From NCBI GenBank assembly GCA_964016985.1, contig OZ024823.1, positions 135,614,112 through 135,678,111 of the forward strand: a stretch of 64,000 nucleotides of DNA, written 5' to 3'. Position 1 is the stretch's first letter, and each line of letters starts with the position of its first letter. Shown one piece after another: positions 30,730 to 41,010 of the stretch. This DNA is from Anodontia alba. Its lineage: Eukaryota > Mollusca > Bivalvia > Lucinida > Lucinidae. The notes beneath the pieces were generated by a model. The model saw nothing but the letters and a program-made list of their open reading frames with translations, had not been told where the DNA came from and ran no database searches. The position numbers and the translations under genes were made by a program.

Positions 30730-31189
30730 CCTTATTTACAATTCTGTAAAGTAAATAAGTGAACTCAGGAACTGATACAATCAGAGCCACATCAAGCCCC
30801 AATCAACAAAGGGAAAGACAGACAAATACAATTAAGCAGCCACAAAATGAGCAGATGGCAAGCACAATTGGTAACTCTTTCCAAAAAAGTGGCAACTCTC
30901 TTACCCAAAATTGGTAACTCTTTCCCATAAAGGTGGCAACTCTCTTACCCAAAAATGGTAACTCTTTCCCATAAAGGTGGCAACTCTCTTACCCAAAATT
31001 GGTAACTCTTTCCCATAAAGGTGGCAACTCTCTTACCCAAAATTGGTAACTCTTTCCCATAAAGGTGGCAACTCTCTTACCCAAAATTGGTAACTCTTTC
31101 CCATAAAGGTGGCAACTCTCTTACCCAAAATTGGTAAATCTTTTCCATAAAGGTGGCAACTCTGTTACCCGATCTTAACTGAACATAGC
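30730..31189 (-). repeat. Retroelement-associated repeat (family T) with 44-bp minisatellite
   Basis: The minus strand of 30730-30867 matches the plus strand of 57690-57810 ('TTGTGGCTGTTTAATTGTAT', 'TTGATGTGGATCTGATTGTA', 'GAGTTCACTTACTTAC'). Where the 57.6-kb copy has one pair of 'GTTGCCA' words, this copy has expanded the region into about seven 44-bp units at 30868-31170. Confidence 0.7.
30868..31170 (+). repeat. 44-bp minisatellite, about seven units
   Basis: The unit 'GGTAACTCTTTCCCATAAAG' + 'GTGGCAACTCTCTTACCCAA' + 'AATT' is nearly invariant between units. Each unit holds two half-units of the form GG(T/C)AACTCT(T/C)T(T/A)CC. Confidence 0.95.
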
Positions 31190-31415
31190 TTAAAAAGGTA
31201 AGAGAAAAGTCCAGGGAGTGCCACAATCACAAACCGCAGCCCTTCCCAGACACCAAGAGGATGAGGAAACCAACAAATCCAAACAAGCACAGATCGAATA
31301 AACGCACGAAAAGCACTACGATTAGCTCTCTCTTCCCCAAGCGAGGTAATCGCAATGCTAAGTTTAAAATAACGATAGCCTTGCCTAAGAAGTTTGGCAG
31401 TAAGGGCTTTATTAC
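31190..31415 (-). mobile_element. Retroelement 3' UTR and short RT piece, deleted copy (copy 3)
   Basis: On the minus strand, 31415-31362 carries 'AATAAAGCCCTTACTGCC' and 'CTATCGTTATTTTAAACTTA', the RT segment seen at 63333-63390. It is joined directly to mid-UTR sequence (TTGCGATTACCTCGCTTGGG ... GACTTTTCTCTTACC). About 1 kb between the two is deleted. Confidence 0.7.
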
Positions 31416-32435
31416 ATAGTAAAACTTACATAATTGTTAAAAGAAAAACATTAGAAGTGAAACACTACATAACGAATAACAAAAAAGTACCACAATGAAG
31501 GTACCGCCTTGGAACGTTAAGTAATGAATTACTGAGGGTGGGGTGGGGGTATGGGGTAAGGTAGGGGCTTAAGCTAGCTCCCAGTCCTCGCCCTTAGCTT
31601 CCAAAGTGGTAAAAACGTATATTTGTTAGGTCCATGTGGAGGTCTTCTAACTCATCCATGAATCATTAGGGACAACACATAAATCACAGGTAACACCTAT
31701 AATGAAACAAAGATTAGGACTCAGCAGAAACATCGTGTTCAGAAACTTGGAGATCCCTGGGTTGTCAAACAACACCACTGGAATACTGGAGTAGTTGAAG
31801 CCCGGTGAACCGATAGACAGACATAAAATGTTCCGGCCCAGACCATCTAATGAATAGTTTTATTAGTCGGGCCATGATAGAGTCTGAACCCCGACCCACC
31901 GGCGTGTACTTAAAGAGGTTAGCAAAGTGGTCAACCGTAATTGGATTAACCTCTAAGCACGCAGACTGTTTTATGACATCAATGTTATACCCCTTTCGTT
32001 TATAGCATATAACAATTTTACTAAGATGATCAGAAAATTCAGGTTTTCCTACAACTTTTATAAACTTATACTCTTAGTCACCATAATATGCAGGTTCCGA
32101 TAGGCCTTATAGCAGAAGACATTTTAGTCCGGTATCGTATTTAGAAACCAATTCGTAGTGTCGACGATAAAGCATAAAACTTAGAAATAGCTTTCCTTAG
32201 TTTATGATACGATACCCCTGTTTGAGAAGTTTAACAGTCAAAGTTTTGTTACGTATATTGAAGCCAGCCAAATGACTGGACACTCTTGCAAACCGAATAA
32301 GCTGAGAAATATCAACACCATAAGAGGGGGCATGAGGACCGCCGCCATCCAAAAGACGGGAAAATTAACAGTCAAAATCAAAATCATCCCGTTTGTCCAT
32401 AAAGGACCTGGTATTTTTGGCTCCCATTCAAATTA
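31416..32435 (-). pseudogene. Retroelement RT relic with 3' UTR (copy 4)
   Basis: The minus strand from 32435 to 31855 encodes, with several frameshifts and stops, 'PSYGVDISQLIRFARVSSHL', 'FNIRNKTLTVKLLKQGYR', 'YRRHYELVSKYDTGLKCLL', 'KVVGKPEFSDHLSKIVICYK' and 'CLEVNPITVDHFANLFKYTP', ending 'GRGSDSIMA'. These align with the RT thumb/C-terminal region of copies 2 and 6. 31850-31416 is UTR-like, with a C-rich stretch in the sense strand (the G-run at 31535-31556). It is a more diverged subfamily than copy 2. Confidence 0.75.
31535..31556 (+). other. G-quadruplex-forming motif
   Basis: GGG-T-GGGG-T-GGGGG-TAT-GGGG. It lies within the 3' UTR of RT copy 4, on the strand opposite to the element's sense. 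Confidence 0.6.
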
Positions 32436-32699
32436 ATCTTTTGTATGCATTAATTTGTTTGTTAATAGGCTTAGTTTATGGAAACATACTGAAATAAATT
32501 GTTTCGTTTTCATGCATTCTCAGAATAACACGATTTCTGACACACCTGTATACAGTCAATAAATTTAACACAAATGGTAAAAAAATCATGATTGAAAGCC
32601 ATCCCTTTGAAGGAAAATGAAATTAAGAAATGCTTTTGACAGCACTTGATTATAGCTTTCTTTGGCGCACTCATATGTCAGATAACACTGTTAACGAGC

Positions 32700-33900
32700 T
32701 GTACACTAAGCGATGCATATCAAGTCGCCCCGATGCTTCCTACCAAGTTCCAAGTCAGTTGGCCTTTCAGTTCAGGAGAAGAAGCTAAAAATAAATATTA
32801 AAGATTCGGACAGGGCGGCCATCTTGGATTTCCAATCGGTACAATTTCCAATCGGTAGCTATTTTTGATGTACAAGTCACCCCGATGCTTCCTACCAAGT
32901 TTCAAGTCAGTTGGCCTTTTGCTTCAGGAGAAGAAGCAAAAATAGATTTTCAAGATGGCAGCCATGGCGGCCATCTTGGATTTCCGATCGAACAGTTTTA
33001 GCTATTCTTGATCTACAAGTCACCCCGATGCTTACTACTAAGTTTCATGTCAGTTGGCTTTCGGACCAGGAGAAGAAGTGAAAAATAGATTTTCAAGTTA
33101 GCCGGCATGGCGGCCACCTTGGATTTCCGATCGGAACGATTTTAGCTATTTTTGATCTACAAGTCACCCCGATGCTTCCTACCAAGTTTCAAGTCGTTGG
33201 CCTTTCAGTTCAGGAGAAAAAAGGAACAATAGATTTTCAAGATGGCCGCAGTCCGCTACTGCGGCCATCTTGTATTTCCGATCGAAAAGATTTTAGTTAT
33301 TTTGATCTACAAGTCACCCTGATGCTTCCTACAAAGTTTCAAATCAACTGGCCTTTTGGCACAGGAGAAGAAACGAAAAATAGATTTTCAAGATGGCGGC
33401 CATCTTGGATTTGCCGTCGGAACAATTTTAACTAGTTTTGATCTGCAAGTCACTCCGATGCTTACTACCGATTTTCAAGTCGGCTGAACTTTCGGTTCAG
33501 GAGAAGAAGCGAAAAAATAGATTTTCAAGATGGTCGCCATGGCGGCCATCTTGAATTTCCGATCGGAACTCTATGAGCTATTTTTGCTTTACTAGTCACC
33601 TCGGTGCTTCCCACCACGTTTCAAGTCAATTGCCTTTCGGTTGAGGAGGAGAAGCGACAAATAGATTTTCAAGATGGCCGCCATGGCGGCCATTTTTGGT
33701 TTCCGATCAAAACGATTTTAGCTACTTTTGATCTACAAGTCACCTCGATGCTCCCTACTAATTTTCGAGTCAGTTGGCCCAGGGGTGTAGGAGGAATAAG
33801 CTTTTAAAGCAAATTGTTGACTCCGCACGACGCACGACGGGCGCGGGATGACGGACGACGGATATTACCGATCACGAAGTGCTCAGGTGAGCTAACAAAG
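32700..33900 (+). repeat. Eight-unit tandem array, about 145 bp per unit, with Kozak-like palindrome
   Basis: Units start 'CAAGTCACCCCGATGCTTCC' and share 'GTTTCAAGTCAGTTGGCCTT', 'CAGGAGAAGAAGCGAAAA', 'ATAGATTTTCAAGATGGC' and 'GGATTTCCGATCGGAACGAT'. Starts of GATGCTTCC are at about 32732, 32884, 33027, 33171, 33321, 33457, 33603 and 33747 (spacing 136-152). Most units hold GATGGCCGCCATGGCGGCCA. The array is followed by 'CGCACGACGCACGACGGGCG' and 'GTGCTCAGGTGAGCTAA', which I remember as a common mollusc repeat end. Frames crossing it are not genes. Confidence 0.9.
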
Positions 33901-34372
33901 TAAAGGAAAACGAACCTGGAATAGAATATCGAACAGCATGTTCGCTGGCTAATTTAGGCTTTAATTGTTCGTACATGACATAATAAACTTTCTCTCATGT
34001 TACAAATCATTACTGCCTACATTGCGAGCGATCTGCGACGATCCTGATCAAACAGTTGCTCATGTGGCCTAAGCCTTCCATGTTGACTCAAGTCAGTATG
34101 CAGGTTTCTGTTGACAACGACTAAACATAGCACTTCAATAAAGTTTGTATTAGCATTTCTGTGCAAAGCGTCACTTGAATGTGCGTGTGTAGTGGGCGGA
34201 AGGGTGGGCATGAGTGGTGTTGGGCATCCGCAACGCCCGAAATCGAATCTCAGTATCTCGTGTTTGACTCCCACTCGTGGTGGAATTCAGCTTAAGCCCG
34301 CTCAGCACTTCATTGCACATTACATTTCTAATGGGTGTCTGGGTACTTTTTATTATTGTCACGTTTTACAGA
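33901..34372. other. Gap: no recognisable gene
   Basis: A possible B-box-like word (GTTTGACTCCCAC, 34261-34273) hints at an old tRNA-derived SINE, but no A box is convincing. The open frames here match nothing I know. Confidence 0.35.
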
Positions 34373-34455
34373 AATGCATTCTGCGGCGTATGATCTGCGT
34401 CTACACTGTTTTTCAATGTCCTTTTGATAGAACGCTAGGCACAAATTGGTTCAGG
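34373..34455. mobile_element. Family C MITE right half
   Basis: 'GCATTCTGCGGCGTATGATC', 'TGCGTCTACACTGTTTTTCA' and 'GATAGAACGCTAGGCACAAA' match the right half of 12894-13115. The left arm is gone. Confidence 0.65.
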
Positions 34456-34479
34456 TTAGGAATAAATCAGTTAGTCATA

Positions 34480-34700
34480 TTAAAACTGTTGATGATACAA
34501 ACATGGGAATTCCCCGGAAAGGCCACAACTACGAAACTCAGCCCTTAAGGAGGCAGCGAATACGCTAAACGACATAATATAACAACACTCAAACGAAATC
34601 AGAACAAACAAAACGAAGAGTAACTGCAACAAAAATACCGCCTTGGAACGGCCGTCAGTAACACAGTCATGGACTTGACCCTAGTTTACGAGCGCTCAGC
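34480..34700 (+). repeat. Family S repeat, copy
   Basis: 'CCCCGGAAAGGCCACAACTA', 'CTCAGCCCTTAAGGAGGC', 'GAGTAACTGCAACAAAAATA' and 'CCGCCTTGGAACGG' follow the family S word order (compare 56690-56920). Confidence 0.6.
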
Positions 34701-34964
34701 CCTCGTCCTTAACACGGACACATTTCCAGCTATATATAATTCTAAGAAATATAAATAAAGATACCCAGAAAATATATCACGGAATTTGAATGGGTTTTAT
34801 TGATCACTGTGGAACCAGAAAATTTCATGTACACTTTAGTGAATTACGGATACGCGTTTATTGGCCGCCACACGGCATTAACAACAGTCTCTTAAAAGCA
34901 TCTGCAGCTGTTGCAGGTTAATGACATCCTTATCGGCAGAGTCACCAGCCTAAAGGTTTAAGTG

Positions 34965-34976
34965 CAATCAGGGATT
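34965..34976. repeat. Target-site duplication, left copy
   Basis: CAATCAGGGATT, identical to 35514-35525 at the other end of the LINE insertion. Confidence 0.75.
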
Positions 34977-35513
34977 CTTGTTCGTCTGTCATTACTGACA
35001 ATGATCAATCCTAATCAACTATGTGATGTGTTATTATTTGTGTGTTCTAAGATGGCTGATGAGACCAATCTTAGCTCTAAATTGCCTGTTGCAGATAGAA
35101 CAAGAGAGGTCTGAGGAAGAAAGCTCTGTTGGTGATGCCTTAGCTCTGGCCTTCCGCTGTGCACGTTTCTGCTCTGTTTCGCTGATTCTTTTTGCTTCGT
35201 ATTCACCAGCTCTCCTTTTTTATGAAGCCTCGCCACTTTGTACGATCTTGTGCAAATTGTTCCAATGACTCTGTTGGTATGTTGAAGTCTTTAAGGGAGG
35301 CGTTGAGGGTGTCCTTGTATCACTTCTTCTGACCACCATGGGAGCGTTTTCCTACTTGAAGTACTCCATAGAGGATTTTCTTTGGCAAACGTTCATCAGG
35401 CATTCTGGTAACATGACCTGTCCATCTTAACTCTGCCAATTTCAGAAGAGTATGTACACTCTGCATCCCTGCCCTTTTCAGGACTTGTGTGTCTGGAATT
35501 CTGTCTTGCCACA
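34977..35513 (-). pseudogene. 5'-truncated LINE insertion with C-terminal zinc finger
   Basis: The minus strand from 35513 encodes 'WQDRIPDTQVLKRAGMQSV', 'AELRWTGHVTRMPDERLPKK', 'KRSHGGQKK', an in-frame TGA, 'KDTLNASLKDFNIPTESLEQ' and 'DRTKWRGFIKK'. After a small frameshift it ends 'CSICNRQFRAKIGLISHLRT' 'HK' and stop near 35033. This is the C-terminal region of non-LTR ORF2 proteins that end in a C2H2 finger (CxxC...HxxxxH visible). Exact 12-bp duplications on both sides define the insertion, with a 3' UTR of about 55 bp at the low-coordinate end. The in-frame stop and frameshift make it inactive. Confidence 0.85.
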
Positions 35514-35525
35514 CAATCAGGGATT
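35514..35525. repeat. Target-site duplication, right copy
   Basis: CAATCAGGGATT, identical to 34965-34976. Confidence 0.75.
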
Positions 35526-36039
35526 ACAACTGTGTTGTTATACAATTATTGACTACTGAGGTACAGAATATGACATGATATCCACCAGAGAATATGTCAG
35601 CATCAGTCCCCATTAATATAAAAAGCACGCGTAGACGCCGGCATCATTACTCGCGACGTCACTAAAAGTTGATATCTAATTTTAGAAATTAATATATTGG
35701 AAGGCGTGTTTATCACGATCTATGGACTGGGCTGAAGGTGGCTCTGAGCTATTGAAAATGAATCTATTTATTGCTTATATAATAAAGCAAAATACGTTAA
35801 AGAATAAGATTTTTAAACTTGTCAGGGAATCCTATAAAGATTGCAACTCTAAATTGAAGAAACATAAAGAGACGAAAGGCACAGATTGATCTTTTAACCC
35901 ACTTACCCAACATTTAATTAATGTTTGTACTTTTCCGAATGGAATCTTTATAGTCGCAATTCAGTCACCGTTTCGTAGCTAAGCTTTCATTAATGGCAAG
36001 GCATTCAGGGGAAACCAATCTATCAAAATTATTTTGTCG
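35526..36039. other. Gap: no recognisable gene
   Basis: Unassigned AT-rich DNA. Confidence 0.35.
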
Positions 36040-36165
36040 TCCTTCTGGAAAGGGCTCTACCAAACAAGGAAACAATTTGCTCCCCGCTCCATGGGGACTA
36101 TATGTCTTTCTTTAAGCGTACACATCTTTTCAGAAAGCGCTTGGTATGCAGAAAAACAAGTACCC
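36040..36165. repeat. Family O repeat fragment
   Basis: 'TTCTGGAAAGGGCTCTACCA', 'AACAATTTGCTCCCCGCTCC' and 'CTTGGTATGCAGAAAAACAA' match family O; MITE M2 starts within its tail. Confidence 0.5.
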
Positions 36166-36269
36166 AGTAAGCATTTTTTATAAATCTATAGCGGTCCGTT
36201 ATCGGCCCGTCAGCTACTCTGACGGGCGGATAACGGCCCGCTATAGATTTATAAAAAATGCTAGTTGGG
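36166..36269. mobile_element. Family M palindromic MITE, copy 2
   Basis: CCCAGTAAGCATTTTTTATA ... AATGCTAGTTGGG, arms 'CTATAGCGGTCCGTTATCGG' and 'CGGATAACGGCCCGCTATAG', loop 'CCCGTCAGCTACTCTGACGGG'. It differs from copy 1 only by a few substitutions per arm. Confidence 0.85.
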
Positions 36270-36736
36270 TAGGAAGTCACACAATATGCCTCTCGTAACA
36301 GCTAGGAGGTGGAAGTAATTAACCAAACGTGTCATACCAGTCCCCTTAAAGACATCTAAGGGGAGAATAATCAATATAATTGATACTACTGCTTCTTATC
36401 TTGGGAGATAATTAGAGACAGGAAGGAATTAGAATTCAGCTATTTCGTCATTTGATGGGAATTTGGCATTTAAATAACTTTGTGGTTTTACTCACAGACA
36501 TTTGTGCAAGACATCTCGTATGAAAAGTAAAATGACATTTGTTTAATACAAAGCGAGTTATGACTGGAAATGCTGTTTTTAATTAAGGGCTCATAACTCC
36601 ATAATTTATGACTGCGAAATAATTACTTTTGCGATTTTCAAAGACAGACGTTTGACGAAAATGACCATGAAAACATTTTAACGAAAAAAGTACAACACGA
36701 GCCGGTACTCAAAAGTCGAAACTATATACTTTTTAT
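36270..36736. other. Gap: no recognisable gene
   Basis: AT-rich, no structure found. Confidence 0.35.
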
Positions 36737-36974
36737 TGCCTTTGAGTATATATTGAAAATTTCACCACTGAAAGTTTTTAGATAAAGATTCTGATATTTT
36801 TCCTATTTCTGCTTTAAACATAAATTGTAGGTATTCGCCGAGGCGGTTCTAACATGTACCCACAATCTATGTTTTTGAAATAAGAAAAATAATGCCTACC
36901 TGTAAACCCCAATTCTACTATATAAAAGTGGGGTTTAAGGGGGTCAGCATTATATAGGTATGCTTTCGTGATGA
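36737..36974 (+). mobile_element. Family E MITE, copy 3, left end decayed
   Basis: 'GAGTATATATTGAAAATTTC', half palindrome 'GCCGAGGCGGTTCTAAC', 'ACCCACAATCTATGTTTTTG', 'AAAGTGGGGTTTAAGGGGGT' and right end 'GTATGCTTTCGTGATG'. The left half of the palindrome is lost. Confidence 0.8.
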
Positions 36975-37040
36975 GAAGCGACTTATATTGAGTGTACATA
37001 AAACATGTGCTGCGTCCAATAAAGCAGTCTGGGGCGGGAT

Positions 37041-37060
37041 GGGGGGGGGGGGGGGGGGGG
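37041..37060. repeat. Poly(G) tract
   Basis: Twenty consecutive G, preceded by GGGGCGGGAT. Homopolymeric G of this length is assembly-prone. Confidence 0.9.
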
Positions 37061-37478
37061 TGGTAATTTCCTATATATATGTCATAGTACGGATGTGCAT
37101 GCCGAATGGCCCTTTAAGCGCTGCCAGTTATATGATTGCCCCCCTTTTTTTTTCAACAAAAAGTATATGCATGACCCGATTTTTCAGGATTCCTATGTGA
37201 AAGGCCCCATTTTTTTGACATCCTGGTATATTCACATATTTTTCGCTCAGAGATTTTTCGAGGCTGCTTGTTCTCTTGGTATTCAATGAATTGACTATGA
37301 TATTTGTCTGACAACCAGCAATAAATGGGTACAAAAATTCAAAGGACAGTATATGAATAGGTCAACATTTCAGATGATCTAGTATATCAATGGGTCCGTG
37401 TTTTCAAAGGCCAGGTATATGAATGGGGTAGGTTTTGAAATACTGACTCGCACACTCATACCACAATCAGCCCTAAGT

Positions 37479-37507
37479 TCCCCCCTACCCCCCTCTCCCC
37501 CACCCCC
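37479..37507 (-). other. G-quadruplex motif on the minus strand
   Basis: Four C-tracts of 5-7 C separated by TA, TCT and A; the complement is a strong quadruplex/i-motif candidate. Confidence 0.65.
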
Positions 37508-38467
37508 GAGTTCAAGATCTGGCTGTTTCACAGGTTTTTTTGAAAAGGCTGATATGAAATTTTAATATTGTTAACATCAGTCAGAGCATGCATGTTGCTT
37601 CCAGTTTTAACTGGGCTTTCTCCGGTTCCTTGTATGGTTTAGGCCGAAAAAGAGAATTTCGCTGTTTTTCTCCAGTGTCCGAGAACCACTCTTACAGTCG
37701 CCGTAACAGCAATGTTTTGTAGTCACCATGATGGAATTTTAACTTCTGAACATTAGAAAAACTCGTGAAATTTGCAACAATATACTGGTTTTGCCTGTCA
37801 GATAACGCATTTTACACATTTCGGACAAGAGTGTTTGTCCGAAATCGATGACGTCACAGCGATGCTGCAGGACGCTAAAATTAGTAACGTCTATAAATAG
37901 TGCATTATTGGAATTCGTACAAGCGCTATACTCGGGGCGTTTTTCGCAAACTATTTTTTCATCTACCTTCTTTTGTGTCTTCTGAACGGCTAATTTTAAA
38001 CCCGTCTTATGTGACATCAAATGAGAGAGTAACCGTTATACTTGTTGAAGAGTCCAGTTTATATCGAATACGAGAATTACATGTACATAAATATTTATCA
38101 ATCATTTAAAACATTGAATAAATATCAACCCAGTCAATCTTTTTTCATATTTTTCTTTCAAACACACATATCTATTAAATATTGTTTTCATTTACTGCCA
38201 AAAGATAGCACAAAGTATGGTTGTTCCTGGACACGTGCTTCCGTCCGCCCAAAATTGTCACAACTGAATGGAAAGTTTGCGAATGTCCGCGAACCATTTC
38301 CTTTATTAAATGCAGTGTAGATATAATTCGCCTCTCTAACAGCTCTGTTGTTGGCCTTTTAAGGACGATTTCTCAGATGCAGGCCTCTTCGTGTGTACGG
38401 ACTGTTTTGAGGAAATGTTTTGTGTTGCTATTTTTCTTGGAGCTTAACAAAAGCATGCGTTATTTTT
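37508..38467. other. Gap: no recognisable gene
   Basis: Several overlapping short frames on both strands (37739-38538); none has a recognisable domain or splice context. Confidence 0.4.
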
Positions 38468-38525
38468 GCGTCGAGGCGCTTCTAATGAGTACCCACAAAA
38501 TATGTTTCCGCAGAGAAATAAAGAA
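38468..38525. mobile_element. Half of an E/F-type palindrome
   Basis: 'GCGTCGAGGCGCTTCTAATG' then 'AGTACCCACAAAATATGTTT' and 'GCAGAGAAATAAAGAAG': the right arm and flank of the family E/30153 type, without its partner arm. Confidence 0.55.
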
Positions 38526-38729
38526 GATATCAATCTGATACACTCTCTTATCTGGAGCCATCTTTCTAAACCCTTATACGATACAATTTGAGGACTTTAC
38601 TCTGTATTTTCGACATCTCATGGTTTCCTAGGACAAAGAAATCCATAAAGCACAGTTAGAGTTCAGTTGGAACTCGTATACTAGACAAATTGTAGTCATA
38701 AATATTTGTAGCCATAACCATGATAAGTC

Positions 38730-38930
38730 AACGTTTAGCACTCTGGGTAAAAGTTTTAGCATTCGATATTATAGAAATATTTTTTCTAACTTTTCATAGA
38801 AAACAGGTTTTGACATTTCAGGCAAATTGTCGCCATTGACGACAATTTGCATTAAATGTCAAAACCTGTTTTCTAGAATAAATAAGAAAAAACATAGCCC
38901 AGAGAGTTATAAGGCTAAGCACGCTATAAA
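38730..38930. mobile_element. Family N MITE, compact copy
   Basis: TIR-like CGTTTAGCACTCTGGGTAAA on the left and AGCCCAGAGAGTTATAAGGC / TAAGCACG on the right. The core hairpin is AAACAGGTTTTGACATTTCA and its complement around GGCAAATTGTCGCCATTGACGAC, at about 38798-38873. Confidence 0.75.
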
Positions 38931-39444
38931 TGCTAATATTTGTACTTCAGTTCGTGTCTTGTCCTACATAATGGTACTGAAGAATACTGACATCGTTCTT
39001 CAACAGCCTAATGTCTCTAGGCCAGCACTAAATTGCGTATGTCTTCCTTTTCACGAGAAGAAACTTCAAAGGTACAATTTAATTTCAAGTTATTTGATTA
39101 CATAGCAGTAATTTCTCACTTTTGCCATAATTGCTCTTTGCTGAATGAACAAATCTAATTTCTAACGATTTTTTTTCTTAATACAAAATTATTGTACTTC
39201 GGAAAAGGGGAAAAAAACTGCATACTGAGAATTGATCTCCATTATTTTAAGAAGAATGCTTAATATAATTTATACGAATTAAGACTGTAATAGTTAAACA
39301 TTTTTCTTAGAAAATTGTAATGCATTTTACATAATTTACTTTTCGTTGGAAAATGATAACGACAGACGCTAAAATGCATTTATACGCATACAACTTCAAA
39401 AAGACGGCATGAAAGATTTTATGATGCATATATAAAAAACAACA

Positions 39445-39446
<2 letters not shown>
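38931..39446. other. Gap: no recognisable gene
   Basis: AT-rich unassigned sequence. Confidence 0.35.

Positions 39447-39504
<58 letters not shown>
39447..39504. repeat. (GA)n microsatellite
   Basis: About 29 GA units, directly next to the mariner relic. Confidence 0.95.
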
Positions 39505-39507
<3 letters not shown>

Positions 39508-39512
39508 TATAG

Positions 39513-39711
39513 TGCTATCCGGACTTTCTGCTATTTCTCAAAAACCGTTAAATATATATTAAAAATTCTTTTTATTCTCCTTCAACGTATTTCCCACCTA
39601 CGTCTATACACTTTTTCATCTTCGTGGGAGCTTTTGTATTCCATGAAGTAGACCTATTGCTGTGGTACTGATTTACAGCCGAAATCAAAGCCGCCCTGGC
39701 CTGGTTCCAGT
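39513..39711 (-). pseudogene. Mariner-type transposase C-terminal relic
   Basis: The minus strand ends 'MKKCIDVGGKYVEGE' with TAA at 39574-39572. 'W/xKCIxxGGxYxE' is the usual C-terminus of mariner transposases. Upstream, 'AALISAVNQYHSNR' in an adjoining frame may be the preceding segment. Between the stop and the (GA)n lies AT-rich sequence ending 'AGTCCGGATAGCACTATAAT', possibly the 3' inverted end. Catalytic region absent. Confidence 0.55.
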
Positions 39712-39815
39712 GAACCCTTTTTTCAGTTCTATATGCTGTTTACAGAACAGAGGATGCTCAGACTGTGCATTTGCGTAGGCTGGTCGTGGCCTTGGCTGTA
39801 CACACGAGAAAAGGC
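39712..39815. mobile_element. Family D MITE fragment
   Basis: 'AGAGGATGCTCAGACTGTGC', 'GCGTAGGCTGGTCGTGGCC' are diverged family D words. Confidence 0.4.
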
Positions 39816-40399
39816 ATTAAAGGCATTAATCAACTAAATATACCAATATAGTGTAATGAAAAAGACTGACGAAATTAATTACACCCCATTACATAACTGA
39901 TTCGTTCATTTATTACATCATTAAATTCAGTCAGCTAGGTAATTGTCTCACGCTTCCTAGTCTTAATTACACATGTTCATGGTGTTAAGCTTCTAAACCA
40001 AAGATTAGGTTAGGCAAAGAAAACCAATTTATCTACATGTGAATGAAAATGTTGCACGTTTCATTCTTTAAGCGCCAACCTTTTCAAAAATCTTGCTATT
40101 GCTCGTTTAAGATATACATAAAGTTTTTTTTCAATGTACCGAACGAGGAGACATGGAACAAATAACAGTAAAATACCCAACATATTTGCAATAACAAGCG
40201 TACGAACAATGGACTGAGACAGAGGAACGGTTTCGTACTGTAAAAAATGAACGCAGCGCGAATTTCATAACGAAAACCTGCCATGAAACAAAATGGTAGG
40301 TCATGATACTCTTGCGATACCTTCTTCTAAACGTTCTGTTTCCCAAGAAGTGTGTGTCTCTGTTTTTTTTCTTCTTATGTTTCTTATAATTCTTACCTT
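39816..40399. other. Gap: no recognisable gene
   Basis: Unassigned; short overlapping frames at 40096-40346 have no recognisable domains. Confidence 0.35.
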
Positions 40400-41010
40400 T
40401 CTCTTGTCTTTCGGTATTTTAGAAGGGCTGTGTACTGTAGTTTTGCCCCTCCTTGGTACCACTTGCCTTTCGGTACTGGACAAGGCTGTGAACCGCATCT
40501 TGTCCTTCATGGGAACCATTTGCCTTTCAGTACTGAGGAACGCTGTGTACAGTGATCTTGTCCTTCCTGGGTACTTCTTGTCCTTCAGTAATGTGTGAGG
40601 GCCCTGTACCGTGGTTATAACAGTTCTAGTACTTCTTATCTTTCGGTAATATTGTAGCGATTTTTACCGTAATTTTGCCCTTCCTGGATACTTCTTGTCA
40701 TTTGTTAGTGTGGGAGAGCTGTATACCACGATTTGTCCTTCATGGGTACGTCTTGTCTTTCCATAATGTAGAACGCCTGTGTACCGAGATTGTGCCTTTT
40801 TAAGTACCTCCTTCCTGCGGTACTGTGGGAAGGATGTATACCATGATTTTTTTTCATTCCTGTGTACCTCTTTTCCATCGGTACTATGTGATGGCTGCGT
40901 ATCATGTTTGGGCTTTACCTGTGTACCCTTTGTCTGTTAGTATTCTAGGAGTGCTGTATACCCTGATTTTGTGAATTTCCTGGGACCGCTCGTCTTTCTG
41001 TACTTTCGGA
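40400..41010 (+). repeat. 58-bp minisatellite, about eleven diverged units
   Basis: Units of the form 'TTGTCTTTCGGTACTGTG' + 'GAAGGGCTGTGTACCGTGAT' + 'TTTGTCCTTCCTGGGTACTT'. Intervals between successive 'TTTCGGTA' words are 59, 57, 58, 58, 60, 57, 57, 59, 59 and about 60 bp. Units differ by 20-30%, so the array is old. The 58-bp period is not a multiple of three, so long frames here are incidental. Confidence 0.9.

Noticed and set aside
30868..31170. CRISPR-like array
   Set aside because: The whole 44-bp unit is repeated without variable spacers, so it is a minisatellite.
34190..34290. Second tRNA-headed SINE
   Set aside because: Only a weak B-box-like word is present; no matching A box or SINE body follows.
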